Assembly: GCF_003285015.1 (NCBI RefSeq)
Contig: NZ_QMFB01000011.1
Span: forward strand, 124,001-188,000
DNA length: 64,000 nucleotides
DNA from: Paenibacillus contaminans
Lineage (GTDB): Bacteria; Bacillota; Bacilli; Paenibacillales; NBRC-103111
Direction of reading: 5' to 3'
In this document: piece after piece, positions 44,564-54,472 of the stretch
Layout: each line of letters begins with the position of its first letter
Numbering within the stretch: the stretch's first letter is position 1
The notes under the pieces: model-generated
Told to the model about the DNA's origin: nothing
The model's database searches: none
What the model saw: the letters and a program-made list of their open reading frames with translations, nothing else
Program-made: the position numbers and the translations under genes

Positions 44564-47500
44564 TTACAGCTTGTTCTGCAACCCCAACAGGTTAAATATT
44601 GCTTGTGCGCTTTCCGCTCGGCTCGTTGACCCCATCGGATCGAACCTGCCGTCTCCACGCCCATTCAGCAGCCCCTGCTCCAGGGCATAACGGATCGGCT
44701 CCTGCGCCCATACGCTTGCTTGCCCAACATCGCCGATCGGCTCCGTATTGCCAGCCTGCTTCCGGCTGCCGGACAGCAGCTCCCATGCCCGCACCAGCAT
44801 AACGGCCATTTCTTCGCGCGTTATTGGTTGGTCCGGAGCAAATTTGCCGTCATCCTTCCCATAGACGAGTCCGGCTTCCTTGGCAGTCGCCACTTCCCCG
44901 GCAAACCATTGCGTCTCCGCTACGTCAACGAAATTCGCCGACGTACTGCGTCGCTTCAAGTTTAACGCTCTTACTAACAGCGCTGCAAATTCGGCGCGTG
45001 TTATGTCCTTTTGGGGTGCGAAATCCGTTTCAGTATTGCCATTCACGATATGTCTCGCCGACAGCACGCGGATCGTATCGGCAGCCCAGTAACTTGCATT
45101 TACATCGTTATAGTGCTTATCGTATGCCAGCAATGCATAGTTGCCGAAGTCCGAGATCTCGGCTTCCATCGTATCACCATTGCGTTTACCGCCGATGAAC
45201 ACCAATTGGCCGTCATCATGAATCAAGTAGATGCCTGCTAATCGCGGGTCGACGCCAGGAGTGAGGGGAAGCTTTATGGTCATGAGTTGACCTTGAACTG
45301 CCGCAGCTGCTTTTTTGCCATCCTTGTCAACTAGACTCGCGCCCACGTCAATCATGTCGCCTGCCGATTGCAACTGCAAATTGCCCGGCTTGTCGATTTT
45401 GCCTAGCAGCTCGGTGGCGGCCGCTTCAAGTAGTCTGTCAAACCTGAAAGATAGACTCCCTCCGCCGCCCAGATGAGGGAGATATGTCTGAAACGTCTCC
45501 TTCGGAATCGAAATGCTTGCGGCGTCTCCCGCCACCGTAAGCCCCGTCTCCGCAAGAAGCTTCATAATCTCGACCGGAATCGCGAGACTCTTTTTGCCTT
45601 CAGGCAGCGCCACTGTAACTTTGCCGTCCTTGTCCGCTTTCACCTGCTCTTGTCCGATGGTCATCACGTCAGTCTTTGTTTCGGGTGCCGGTTTATCAAT
45701 CGGCGTTTCGGTATTCTGAATTATGTATGGCAGGCTTGTATTAGGCTGGTTCGTGTCAGGCAGCGCAGTAACCGTCAAGTTAAAGCTGGCGGTATGTTCG
45801 CCGTAGGTAGCCGAAATCACCGTCGAGCCTGCGCTTGCCGCCGTTACTTCCCCGGTTGCCGATACTGTCGCCACGCTCGTATTGCTGCTGTTGAATTGGG
45901 CTGATGCTGTAACATCAACAGGCGAGCCATGATTGTAAACGGCGGTTACAACTGTATTCGCCTTTGCCCCTACCGTCATCGGCGAGGTTAATCCGCTAAT
46001 TTCAATACGTTCAGCGAGCCGTATCCGTACGTTCACCGCAAGCGGCAACGTGGCATAGCTAACGTCCCCAACCTTCGCTTCGATCGTCACGTTGTATGCA
46101 TCATCCGCCGTATAGACCGAGACGCTCACCGTTCCTTGCACCGTCTTCGTCTCGCCCGCCGCCAGCGTAATGTTTTCATCCAGCGTAACGGTAAGACCGT
46201 TTGGCACATCGCGCAGCAGATCGACCTTGACCGGAATGTTCGAACCATTCGTCAATTCCACGGCAAAAGGATACGTACCCGTATGATCGGCATCAATGCT
46301 GCTCGCGGACATATCCGCCTCAAGAGCCGTCACGACCTCGCTCAGCTCGAGATCGTCGAGCCACGCCGGACCGTCCGCCGCTTGATCCATTTTGAAATAC
46401 ACCCATACTGTTCGGGTTTCCGGCTGCGCTGTGAATAAGACATTCAGCTTCGTCCAGTCGCTGTTTGGAGCCGATTCCGCCCAAGTATACCTGATGCTTT
46501 CTCCGTCGGCGTTGACCTCTCTGATGCCAAGCGCCGCGGACCCAACCGTTGCGCTGTTTTTGACCCAGCCCGTCAAGACGTATTCGCGACCGGCTTCAAC
46601 TTGAATCGCCTTCGGTTCGTCCATATTGATGACATTAAAAGGATCGTTCGCATCCGGATTCAACCTGGCTGAATACGTCCCGCCATGCGCTACCGTGCTG
46701 TCCCATGTTCCGTTATATAGCTGCCAGCCGTCGGGCCTGTTTTCCGCTCCGGCCTTCTTCTCGAATCCGGGATTAAACACCGGATTAATGGGCTCCGTAA
46801 TCCGGCTAAGCTCCAGATCATCTACCCATGCAGGCGCATTCACGTTCTGATCGATCTTGAAATACACGGCTGCATGTTTCGCCGCCGGCTCCGCTTCGAA
46901 GAAAACTTCGATCTTCTCCCAATCGCCTGTTTTCTCCGCTCTCTCCCAGTTATAGAGAATCGAGTCGCCGGCTGCATCGATTTGGCGAATGCCAAGCGCA
47001 ACCTCCCCGGCCGTTGCTGCTGTCTTGACCCAGCCGGTCAGCTTGTACCTGAAGCCGGGAGAAATCGGGATTAGGTGATTCTGATCCGTGTTTGCGACAT
47101 TCCATGGATCCGCCGCATTCGGATTCAGCTTGATAGACGCAGCACCGCTGCGGGCAACTGACTTATCCCATTCGCCCGCCCATTTGTCCCAGCCTTCCGG
47201 GGTTGTCGCTGTCGCGGCTTTCCGCTCGAACCCGCCATTAAATACCGCGTTTGTATTCGCGTAAACATGAAGCGGAAGCGTCGCGTAGCTAACACCGGCT
47301 GACAGGGCTTCAATCGTTACGGTATACTCGCCCTGCGTCATATTTGCCGGAATCGTCATGCTGCCCTGCACCGTTCGCTTCTCGTTCCCGGCCAGCGTTA
47401 CCGCCGAAGCGAGATTGACCGTTATGCCGCTTACGGTCTGTGCCTGCAGATCGACATCAAGCGGCTGTCCGGAACCGTTCTGTAATTCAACGGAAAACGT

Positions 47501-50116
47501 GTAAGCGCCCGCTCCGGTAATATCGATATAATTCGGCGTCAGCTTGGCCGTCAGAAGCGGCTGTACGGTAAACGAACGTTCTACCGGAATACGGATATGT
47601 ATACCTTCATAAAGGAAATCGATTACTGCTTTCACGGCATACACGCCAGGCTGCATATCGTCCGGCAGGGCCGCATCCAGCTGCCGGTCGGCGCTATTCC
47701 CGCTCTGGATGTTACCGATCGTTTGTTCGATCGATGAAAGATCCATTTCCGCCGGCAGCTCGATACGCAGTTGAACGCTTTCCATTTCCTGATTGCCGGC
47801 GTTGTGAATGCCTACGTTCAATTCCAGTTCATCACCTGCCAGCTGCGGCGCAGCGCTGAGCTGCAAATCGAATTTGGCTGCTGCTTGCATAATCGGCATC
47901 AGATCGGCAGCCGCCTGATCCAGCACTGCGTTCAGTTCCTCCCTTTTGCCTTCCAGCTGCTGATCGGACTTCCCGCTGACCCAGTCCTTCAAATCGGCGA
48001 TATCGCCCAGCGTACTTGCAGCCAAATTCATAGCTCCCCCGGCGTTAACGGACTGCGCCTGCAAGGCGCTCTTCAATTGCTGCAGCTGCACAATCAGCCC
48101 TTGCACGTCGTTTTGCCATTCGCTGTCCGCAATGAGCGTCTGCGCGCCGCTCAACTTGCCGCTTGCTTGATTCGCTCCCGCTGCAAAAGGCTTTATCCGA
48201 TACACAAGCGTCTGCTCGGGCTTGAGATTCACCGCAAGCTGCTGCGTCCAACTGCCCGCCTGCTCGTGCGAATCGCCATACAACAACTCTACATCATTTC
48301 CTGCATGCGCAAGAGGGATAGTCGCTGTTTGCGCTTCTTGCGTCATATTGATGGCGATGGCGTACTGCTCATCTCCCTTGCTGTACATAGCCCATTGCAC
48401 ATTGTTGTCGTTATCCAGATAAGCGTCTGACTGTGTTCCTTCAATAACCAGACTGCGAATAAACGCAAGCTCCGTTTTGAATTTCACCATAATAGGGTAA
48501 AAATCCGAATGGAGCAAATCCCAGCCCGGATCATAGAGGGCATAAAAGGCCAAGCCTTTGGCGCCTGAAAGAATTGCCTGATACGCCATATTGCGCAATT
48601 GATCTTCCGTCGGCAATGTAGTAAAAAAGCTATTGCTATATTTGAAAGTTTGCAGAACGGTCCATACCGGTTTGCTGTCTCCCACGCTCGCGACTGCCTT
48701 GCGCACATGTTCGCCAACGGAATGGAGCGGAAGAGCGGCGCTTCCCTCTCTAATCGGATACACATCGGTGACCAGAATATCCGTCGCATGCCCGGTGTAG
48801 CGATATGCTTTCCAATCCTCCTCTACCATATATGTCGGATGTGCAGGATCGATAGAACGGATCAGCTTGTAAGCGTCAATCAGATCCGAATTAGGAATTC
48901 CGTTCGTTGACGGCTCATCCATGACCATATAGCCGAGTACTGCCGGATGATCCTTGAATCGGGTCACGAATTTCTCGGTCATCTGGGCGTTTTCCTTCAC
49001 TGTCATGCCGTTGTAGAGCGTAACGAGCATTTTCAGGCCATTCGCATGCGCCGCATTCAATTCCGATTCCAGCGTATCCGCATCGGTTGTATTTGTCCCT
49101 TGAACCGTATTCACGCCGATGGCCTGCAAGTAGGGGTAATCTTCCGGGCCGGCATGATAGGCTACCACCGGGAAAAAAGGCTGCCCGTCAACAAGTATCC
49201 GTCCGTTATCCGGCAGCGTTGTCGGCCTTGCCCAGCGATAGATCGTCTGCTCGGCGCTTTCGATCAACTGGCTCTGACCATCCTTCAGCTCCGCTTCAAT
49301 CCGGTACGGCTGCTGCAAAATCATGTTCGACGTGTCGAATGGAATCGACACGGTTTCGGCTGCCGGGACACCGCTATCCATAAACAAAACGGCATCGGAT
49401 TGTTCATTTACAATGCGAATATCGACGGTTTTATTTGCTAACATGCCGTCCTCCGGCGCAATCTTCAAATCGACGTTGCCGTCCGCAATGTCAGAATAGT
49501 AATACCTATGTTCGGAATCCACGATGATCTGCGGTTTGCTCTTGCTTTTGATGACGGACACATCATCGAAGTAAACGGTTCCAGTTCCATACAGCCGCAA
49601 ATACACATACATATATTTTGCTTCCGCCGGCGCCTCGATTTCGTATACGAGTTTACGAAAGATCGGTTCATTAAGGGAAGACTCCGCGTAGTACGGATAA
49701 CCGTAAATCCAGTTTGCATCCGTTCTGTCGATTCCTTTAAAAAACTCGACTTTATAGCCCACATCTCCGCTAACCCCGATCGTCTTAAACCAGGACGTTA
49801 TCTCATACGTGGCACCCTCCTCGACCGGGACGGGAAAGGCCACCCAGGGATTGTTCGCTATGTTCGTTTCAATGGCGACACCGTAATTGCCGCTTCGCGC
49901 TGCCGCTGCGGATGCACGAATGCCGTCGTTCCAAACATCTCCAATGACCAGCCAATGCGCAGGTATGTGATCCGTCGTATCCTCAAAGCCTGGGTTTTCA
50001 ATCAGATTGATAGGCGATTCCGCTGCGGCGGGCTTTGCCTGGATGACAAATAGAAGCTGAAACAGTAAGCAGAAAGACAGAAGCAAGGCCAGTCGAGCTT
50101 TCCCTCGTACGATCAT
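44564..50116 (-). CDS. Giant surface protein: glycosidase-like domain, carbohydrate-binding modules, Ig-like and SLH domains
   Basis: An 1850-residue exported protein. In order: signal peptide (LALLLSFCLLFQLLFVIQA); a CBM4/9-like module (about 35-190); an Ig-like linker; a TIM-barrel glycosidase-like domain (about 310-600) with VMDEPST carrying a probable acid/base E401; a helical segment; NEW3-like domains; two further CBM4/9-like modules beginning with GFERKAATATTPEGWDKW and GFEKKAGAENRPDGWQLY; a BIG2 domain (ISGLTSPMTVGAKANTVV); and three SLH repeats in the last 190 residues. The nucleophile position of the barrel reads PVWTVLQTF, with no obvious glutamate. GGGAGG 8 bases before the ATG at 50116 sets the start. 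It lies downstream of the binding protein, so it may release or hold the polysaccharide whose fragments are imported. Confidence 0.85.
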   Translation of the reverse strand: MIVRGKARLALLLSFCLLFQLLFVIQAKPAAAESPINLIENPGFEDTTDHIPAHWLVIGDVWNDGIRASAAAARSGNYGVAIETNIANNPWVAFPVPVEEGATYEITSWFKTIGVSGDVGYKVEFFKGIDRTDANWIYGYPYYAESSLNEPIFRKLVYEIEAPAEAKYMYVYLRLYGTGTVYFDDVSVIKSKSKPQIIVDSEHRYYYSDIADGNVDLKIAPEDGMLANKTVDIRIVNEQSDAVLFMDSGVPAAETVSIPFDTSNMILQQPYRIEAELKDGQSQLIESAEQTIYRWARPTTLPDNGRILVDGQPFFPVVAYHAGPEDYPYLQAIGVNTVQGTNTTDADTLESELNAAHANGLKMLVTLYNGMTVKENAQMTEKFVTRFKDHPAVLGYMVMDEPSTNGIPNSDLIDAYKLIRSIDPAHPTYMVEEDWKAYRYTGHATDILVTDVYPIREGSAALPLHSVGEHVRKAVASVGDSKPVWTVLQTFKYSNSFFTTLPTEDQLRNMAYQAILSGAKGLAFYALYDPGWDLLHSDFYPIMVKFKTELAFIRSLVIEGTQSDAYLDNDNNVQWAMYSKGDEQYAIAINMTQEAQTATIPLAHAGNDVELLYGDSHEQAGSWTQQLAVNLKPEQTLVYRIKPFAAGANQASGKLSGAQTLIADSEWQNDVQGLIVQLQQLKSALQAQSVNAGGAMNLAASTLGDIADLKDWVSGKSDQQLEGKREELNAVLDQAAADLMPIMQAAAKFDLQLSAAPQLAGDELELNVGIHNAGNQEMESVQLRIELPAEMDLSSIEQTIGNIQSGNSADRQLDAALPDDMQPGVYAVKAVIDFLYEGIHIRIPVERSFTVQPLLTAKLTPNYIDITGAGAYTFSVELQNGSGQPLDVDLQAQTVSGITVNLASAVTLAGNEKRTVQGSMTIPANMTQGEYTVTIEALSAGVSYATLPLHVYANTNAVFNGGFERKAATATTPEGWDKWAGEWDKSVARSGAASIKLNPNAADPWNVANTDQNHLIPISPGFRYKLTGWVKTAATAGEVALGIRQIDAAGDSILYNWERAEKTGDWEKIEVFFEAEPAAKHAAVYFKIDQNVNAPAWVDDLELSRITEPINPVFNPGFEKKAGAENRPDGWQLYNGTWDSTVAHGGTYSARLNPDANDPFNVINMDEPKAIQVEAGREYVLTGWVKNSATVGSAALGIREVNADGESIRYTWAESAPNSDWTKLNVLFTAQPETRTVWVYFKMDQAADGPAWLDDLELSEVVTALEADMSASSIDADHTGTYPFAVELTNGSNIPVKVDLLRDVPNGLTVTLDENITLAAGETKTVQGTVSVSVYTADDAYNVTIEAKVGDVSYATLPLAVNVRIRLAERIEISGLTSPMTVGAKANTVVTAVYNHGSPVDVTASAQFNSSNTSVATVSATGEVTAASAGSTVISATYGEHTASFNLTVTALPDTNQPNTSLPYIIQNTETPIDKPAPETKTDVMTIGQEQVKADKDGKVTVALPEGKKSLAIPVEIMKLLAETGLTVAGDAASISIPKETFQTYLPHLGGGGSLSFRFDRLLEAAATELLGKIDKPGNLQLQSAGDMIDVGASLVDKDGKKAAAAVQGQLMTIKLPLTPGVDPRLAGIYLIHDDGQLVFIGGKRNGDTMEAEISDFGNYALLAYDKHYNDVNASYWAADTIRVLSARHIVNGNTETDFAPQKDITRAEFAALLVRALNLKRRSTSANFVDVAETQWFAGEVATAKEAGLVYGKDDGKFAPDQPITREEMAVMLVRAWELLSGSRKQAGNTEPIGDVGQASVWAQEPIRYALEQGLLNGRGDGRFDPMGSTSRAESAQAIFNLLGLQNKL

Positions 50117-50159
50117 CCTCTTATCCTCCCATTCATGTAAACGGAGATTGATAAAGCAA

Positions 50160-50190
50160 GGAGAAGAGGCGCTGTTCAATCCTCTTCCCC
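50160..50190 (-). promoter_or_regulatory. Hairpin between binding-protein and surface-protein genes
   Basis: On the minus strand GGGGAAGAGG pairs with CCTCTTCTCC around an 11-base loop, without a T-run. It probably protects the upstream mRNA or partly terminates before the giant gene. Confidence 0.5.
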
Positions 50191-50209
50191 GATTTGCGAT
50201 AGAGCCCGT

Positions 50210-51700
50210 CTATTGCCCGGCCAACATTTCCTCTGCGCCTTTCTTGTATGCCTTCTGAAGGTCGCTTAGCGTAGTTTCGATATCCTGAGCGCCGCTCAAA
50301 TATTTAATAACGGCATTTTCCCACATGTCGGAATAGGTTTTGCCCAAGTAAACGTCGTACCCTTGAATAACCGTCAACGGCAAATCTTCGATGAACACTT
50401 CATGTCCGCTCGAGGCTTCCGCTCCCACGATGTACGGCTCCGATTCGGTCTCTTTGGAAATGATCGTATTATGTTCCGGGGTGCTTAAGAACATCAGATA
50501 ATCCATAATAACCGCAAGCTTCTCCGGCTCCTCCTGCTTCATGTATCCCGGAATGACCCATTGTCCGGGTCCCCAAGCGCCAAGAACTTTGGAGCCTTTC
50601 CCAGATGCCAGCGATGCCGACTCCTTCGTGATGACAGGAAAATTGAAGACTCCCCACTCGAAGGGAAGATTCATCGTCTTAAGCGCTGTTATCGACCAAC
50701 TGCCTCCGTACTGCATCGCAGCTTTGCCCGAGCTGAACATTTCGCTCTGGTCGTATTTGCTCAAAAATCCTTTCGGCCAATATTGCGACCATTCCTTGTA
50801 CAAGATCAACTGCTGGCGCAGCACCTCCAATTCCGGCAGTGTACCATTTTTGACCGCTTGGGCAATCTCAGGGGTGTCGACCCGGTTGTTATGGTCCGTG
50901 TCGTATTTCGCAAGATCGCTTCGCATAAATTGACTATTCATAAGCGAGTCCGTCCAAGAAAGATCACAGCAGCCTTTGTCCACATGCATAAACGCGAACG
51001 GCGTCTTTCCGCTCTCCTTGATTTTGGCCTGCACATTCATAAACTCTTGCCAAGTCTTAGGCACGTTCAAGCCTAATTCCTTGAATATCGTTTTATTGTA
51101 GTAGATAGCCACACCTACGCCATCCGACGGAATATCATACAGCTTGCCGTCCGGCGCCCGCACGGAATCGAGAACGCCAGGCACGAACGTATCGCCCCAA
51201 ATCTTATTCCCATTGTACGGGTTCGGCTGCTTAAGCCAATCGTCTACCGCATAAAACCAGCCTTTCTGATAATGATCCCAGGTCGATTCGAATTGCGCCC
51301 AGAAAATATCCGGCGCATCCTTCGCCATCATCCGTGCTTGCAGCCAAGCGTTGCGATCCTGGGTCGTAGGGACCTTGACCAACTCAATCTTGACATTTGG
51401 GTGAAGCGCTTCATACTCCTTGTTCAGATCGTCGAGCGCACGCTTTTCCGTCGGATCCTTGGCGTCGGGCTTCTTGGGCAGATGCATTTGCGGATCGAAG
51501 CGGATTACCCACTTCTTCCCGTCTGCCGCCGGCTTCGCCGATTCCGGCGGCGCCGATGAAGCCGGCGATTGTCCGGCGCTTTCGTTTGCCGCCGGCGTAC
51601 CTTTGCCGCTCGAGCAAGCCGCGAGCATGAGCGCGCAAATGGCAACCCATGCGAGCAACAAGGTAAATCGATTTCTGTTGTGACGCTGTCTTTGCTGCAT
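50210..51700 (-). CDS. Extracellular sugar-binding lipoprotein
   Basis: A 496-residue lipoprotein with lipobox LMLAAC followed by a Ser/Ala/Pro linker. The body is of the family 1 sugar-binding type (YEALHPNVKIELVKVPTTQD, DAPDIFWAQFEST, GAWGPGQWVIPGY). The ATG at 51700 has GGGGGG upstream. It should serve the two permeases encoded about 2 kb upstream in the same operon. It has its own conserved promoter-like element at 51754-51819. Confidence 0.92.
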   Translation of the reverse strand: MQQRQRHNRNRFTLLLAWVAICALMLAACSSGKGTPAANESAGQSPASSAPPESAKPAADGKKWVIRFDPQMHLPKKPDAKDPTEKRALDDLNKEYEALHPNVKIELVKVPTTQDRNAWLQARMMAKDAPDIFWAQFESTWDHYQKGWFYAVDDWLKQPNPYNGNKIWGDTFVPGVLDSVRAPDGKLYDIPSDGVGVAIYYNKTIFKELGLNVPKTWQEFMNVQAKIKESGKTPFAFMHVDKGCCDLSWTDSLMNSQFMRSDLAKYDTDHNNRVDTPEIAQAVKNGTLPELEVLRQQLILYKEWSQYWPKGFLSKYDQSEMFSSGKAAMQYGGSWSITALKTMNLPFEWGVFNFPVITKESASLASGKGSKVLGAWGPGQWVIPGYMKQEEPEKLAVIMDYLMFLSTPEHNTIISKETESEPYIVGAEASSGHEVFIEDLPLTVIQGYDVYLGKTYSDMWENAVIKYLSGAQDIETTLSDLQKAYKKGAEEMLAGQ

Positions 51701-51753
51701 TCATTAATCCCCCCATGTACATCATAGTGAGCAATGCCTTTGCTCAATTCGAA

Positions 51754-51819
51754 TTCTAAACTCGATAAAGTGCATTATATAGAGCTGCAATTTACTACTC
51801 TTTGTTCTGGAATTGACTT
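51754..51819 (-). promoter_or_regulatory. Conserved activator/promoter element, copy 1 (binding-protein gene)
   Basis: On the minus strand a 29-bp block beginning AAGTCAATTCCAGAACAAAG and ending AGTAGTAAA (51819-51791) is followed 32 bp later by a -10-like TAGAAT (51759-51754), which lies 53 bp before the start codon. The block is identical to that at 55554-55526. No -35 box is evident, which fits control by the YesN regulator of this operon. Confidence 0.7.
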
Positions 51820-51831
51820 TTGATCAACTCC

Positions 51832-52731
51832 CTATTTCAGCCCCAAAAATTTGATCGCATTTTCTCTGGCGATTTTCTGAAATACAGCTTCGCTGATTTT
51901 ATTCGTATCGCGCCACTGGATGAGCGTGTCGACCAAATCAACCTTCATACCTTTAAAGCAAATATCCGTGCCGAAAAACAGCCGATCCTGAAATTCCGTC
52001 AAAAACTTCGGCCCGTACTCGGGATCGCGAACAATCGCATTATGCGCCGTAAAATCGGAAAGATCGCCATACAAATTCGGATATCTGCGGAACAACTTGG
52101 GGACGACCCCCTCTTCCTTGATCGGTCCGCTAGGCAGTCTCCCGACCTGGCCGCCCCTCGGACGGAAAAGGAATGACCGCTCGCCGGGCGTTTCCAAACG
52201 TCCGATTTCCGCCCAGAACACCGGCCCGTGTCCAAAAATGCTTAGATTCGGGTATCTTTGCAGCGTATGCTCCAATTGCGGCAGACCGGGATCGTCATAC
52301 AAACCGAAAGATCCGGTTTTCTGATCGGAACCGTCGAAGACGACCGGGAGACCGACGCTTTCCGCTGCCCGGAACAAATTTTGCACAAGCGGATTCATCA
52401 GCTCAGCGTTCAGCATCACCTCTCCTAGGCCTTTGCAGCCCTTCTCCTTATAGTAAGCCAGCACGTTCTCCAGCGGAGCTTCGGCACAATTGGTCAAGGC
52501 TCGCGGGTCGACGTTGCAGTACGGGATAAAACGGTCGGGATACTGCTCGGCCATGTCCAGAATATCCTCATTCGCTTGTGGAAAATAAATTTCAGGACTG
52601 ACGACCGGCAGCAAGACGCCCCGTTCAATCCCCAGCTCGTCATAGCGCTGAATCAATTCCTCGGGTGTGCAAAACTGAACGACAAAAGGCACGGGCTTCC
52701 GGTAAGCATGAGCATGAATATCGATAAACAT
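51832..52731 (-). CDS. Amidohydrolase family protein (COG2159 type)
   Basis: A 299-residue cytoplasmic metal-dependent hydrolase. It has FIDIHAHAYR (HxH near residues 6-8), IFGHGP for the barrel histidine and FFGTDICFKG for the C-terminal aspartate. AAGGAGGAA precedes the ATG. It lies between an acetyltransferase and a binding protein in a sugar-import operon, so it probably hydrolyses an intermediate of the imported compound (amide or lactone). It is distinct from the pair at 0.2-1.8 kb. Confidence 0.8.
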   Translation of the reverse strand: MFIDIHAHAYRKPVPFVVQFCTPEELIQRYDELGIERGVLLPVVSPEIYFPQANEDILDMAEQYPDRFIPYCNVDPRALTNCAEAPLENVLAYYKEKGCKGLGEVMLNAELMNPLVQNLFRAAESVGLPVVFDGSDQKTGSFGLYDDPGLPQLEHTLQRYPNLSIFGHGPVFWAEIGRLETPGERSFLFRPRGGQVGRLPSGPIKEEGVVPKLFRRYPNLYGDLSDFTAHNAIVRDPEYGPKFLTEFQDRLFFGTDICFKGMKVDLVDTLIQWRDTNKISEAVFQKIARENAIKFLGLK

Positions 52732-52759
52732 GATCGTTCCTCCTTATGTAATCCCTGAT

Positions 52760-53581
52760 CTAATGACCAAATACGTCTTGTTCGAGCCAGCTAAGGAAAG
52801 CCTCGTCGAACCATTTGGCAGGGTTTGCCTTAAACGCTTGCAGCACATGGTCGACATAGTCGTTCGCCTTAATGCCGGTAAATAACGAGTTTCCGCACCG
52901 GGCATACGAGATCAACCCGTTCGCCTCAAGGAGCTCCTGCGTCTTGGCCGCATTATGGAACGGCCATACGCCCGGAACGCCGTGTCTGGCAAGCTTCGAC
53001 ATCGCTTCGCACTTTCTGGCAGGCTCCCCGATCGCGTTGCAGTAGTGCTCGACCAGACTATATTCGGCAAAATGCTTGAACGTATTGTAATTCATGCTAA
53101 CGCCGATAAAGACGATTCGCGCTTGCTGCAAATACATTTTCTGCCACGGTGATGAATAAGAGAAGCAATAATCCCCGAATACGCCCATGCGCGGACCGTA
53201 TGCCGAATGCTCGGCAGTGAGCTCGTCCGCCCCTTTTCCCCAAGCCGCAACCGAATGTGTCGCCTGATCGCTTCTGACACTGTCCGGAAGAAGCCGGAAC
53301 ACTTCGGTAATTCGGCCTACGTCAGAGGGGGATGTCCGGATATCCCAGTTGCGGTAAGCATTCTGAAAATCCTGCTGCACAAGCGTTGGAAAAACGACTG
53401 TTCCGCTTGCTGTCACCGCTGTCTTAATGGCGTCGATGACACTAATCGGGCCTCCGATCACATGACCGAAGCTTTGTAAAGAAGAATGAATCAGAACGGT
53501 ATCGCCTGCTGAGACACCCACTTGTTGAAAAGCCTGCACAATCTCTTCCAATGTAACTGCCTGCGTCGATTTGGAATTCAT
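52760..53581 (-). CDS. AAC(3)-family N-acetyltransferase
   Basis: A 273-residue cytoplasmic enzyme of the aminoglycoside 3-N-acetyltransferase/YokD fold. It has VLIHSSLQSFGHVIGG at the acetyl-CoA site, GTVVFPTLVQ, and THSVAAWGKGADEL carrying the conserved histidine. The family acetylates amino groups of aminocyclitols and amino sugars. Position inside a sugar ABC operon, next to an amidohydrolase, suggests metabolism of an imported amino sugar rather than antibiotic resistance. AAGGAGGAGG precedes the ATG. Confidence 0.85.
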   Translation of the reverse strand: MNSKSTQAVTLEEIVQAFQQVGVSAGDTVLIHSSLQSFGHVIGGPISVIDAIKTAVTASGTVVFPTLVQQDFQNAYRNWDIRTSPSDVGRITEVFRLLPDSVRSDQATHSVAAWGKGADELTAEHSAYGPRMGVFGDYCFSYSSPWQKMYLQQARIVFIGVSMNYNTFKHFAEYSLVEHYCNAIGEPARKCEAMSKLARHGVPGVWPFHNAAKTQELLEANGLISYARCGNSLFTGIKANDYVDHVLQAFKANPAKWFDEAFLSWLEQDVFGH

Positions 53582-53623
53582 GGCTAACCTCCTCCTTGCT
53601 TATTTCTATCTCTTGATACGCAG

Positions 53624-54451
53624 CTACATTTTCACGGATCCGGAAGACAATCCTTCTACAAATTGCTTGCTCGTAAAGACGAACAAGATCAACAACGGAA
53701 TTGAGGCGAGCACATAACCCGCAAACAGAGGGCCCCAGTCGGTCGTAAACTGCTGCTGAAACGCCATGAGCCCAATTGTCAGCGGCATTAGGCGGTCATC
53801 CGTAATGACCATCAACGGCCAAATGTAGTCGTTCCATGTGCCCAATATATTCAGTACGCCAAGCGTGGCGATGATCGCTTTCGACAACGGCAGCACAATC
53901 GAAAATAAGATTCGCTTCTCGCTCGCCCCGTCGATTCGTGCTGCCTCGAACATTTCCTCCGACAAAGAAGAAAAGAAGGAGCGAAGAACGAAGATGCAGA
54001 AAACCTGGCCGCCTGCAATGAACGGCCCCCATAAACCGAGCCAGCTATCCAGCATACGGAACTTGATGATAAGACTGAATAATGGCACGAGCGTTAACGT
54101 CGAAGGAATCATCAATAACGCAATGATAAGAAAATAGATTTGCTCCTTCATAAAGAAGTGTATTCTGGCCAATGGATACGCCGCCAGGCAGGAAACAACG
54201 AGCACCCCGATTACCGTTACCCCGCTAATCATAAAGCTGTTGCCGATATAACTGCGGATGGCGTGCCAGGCCGCAGCATAATTGCTCCAATGAAACGGAA
54301 ACGTCACGCTCCAGCGGTGTAAATTAAACTGCGTCGCATCCTTGAACGATAAGCTGATCATGATAAAAAAAGGAAGAATCGTCAGGATGCCGAAAAATAA
54401 AATGGACCCGTGTCTAAGCAATAGCCCGCTGTAACTTGGTCTGCGTTTCAT
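53624..54451 (-). CDS. ABC sugar permease, MalG/LacG type
   Basis: A 275-residue inner-membrane permease with six predicted helices, the EAA loop MFEAARIDGASEKRILFSI then LPLSKA, and C-terminal SKQFVEGLSSGSVKM. It lies 21 bp after its partner permease and 42 bp before the acetyltransferase gene. Confidence 0.93.
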   Translation of the reverse strand: MKRRPSYSGLLLRHGSILFFGILTILPFFIMISLSFKDATQFNLHRWSVTFPFHWSNYAAAWHAIRSYIGNSFMISGVTVIGVLVVSCLAAYPLARIHFFMKEQIYFLIIALLMIPSTLTLVPLFSLIIKFRMLDSWLGLWGPFIAGGQVFCIFVLRSFFSSLSEEMFEAARIDGASEKRILFSIVLPLSKAIIATLGVLNILGTWNDYIWPLMVITDDRLMPLTIGLMAFQQQFTTDWGPLFAGYVLASIPLLILFVFTSKQFVEGLSSGSVKM

Positions 54452-54472
54452 AACTGCACGCGTCCCTCCCTT

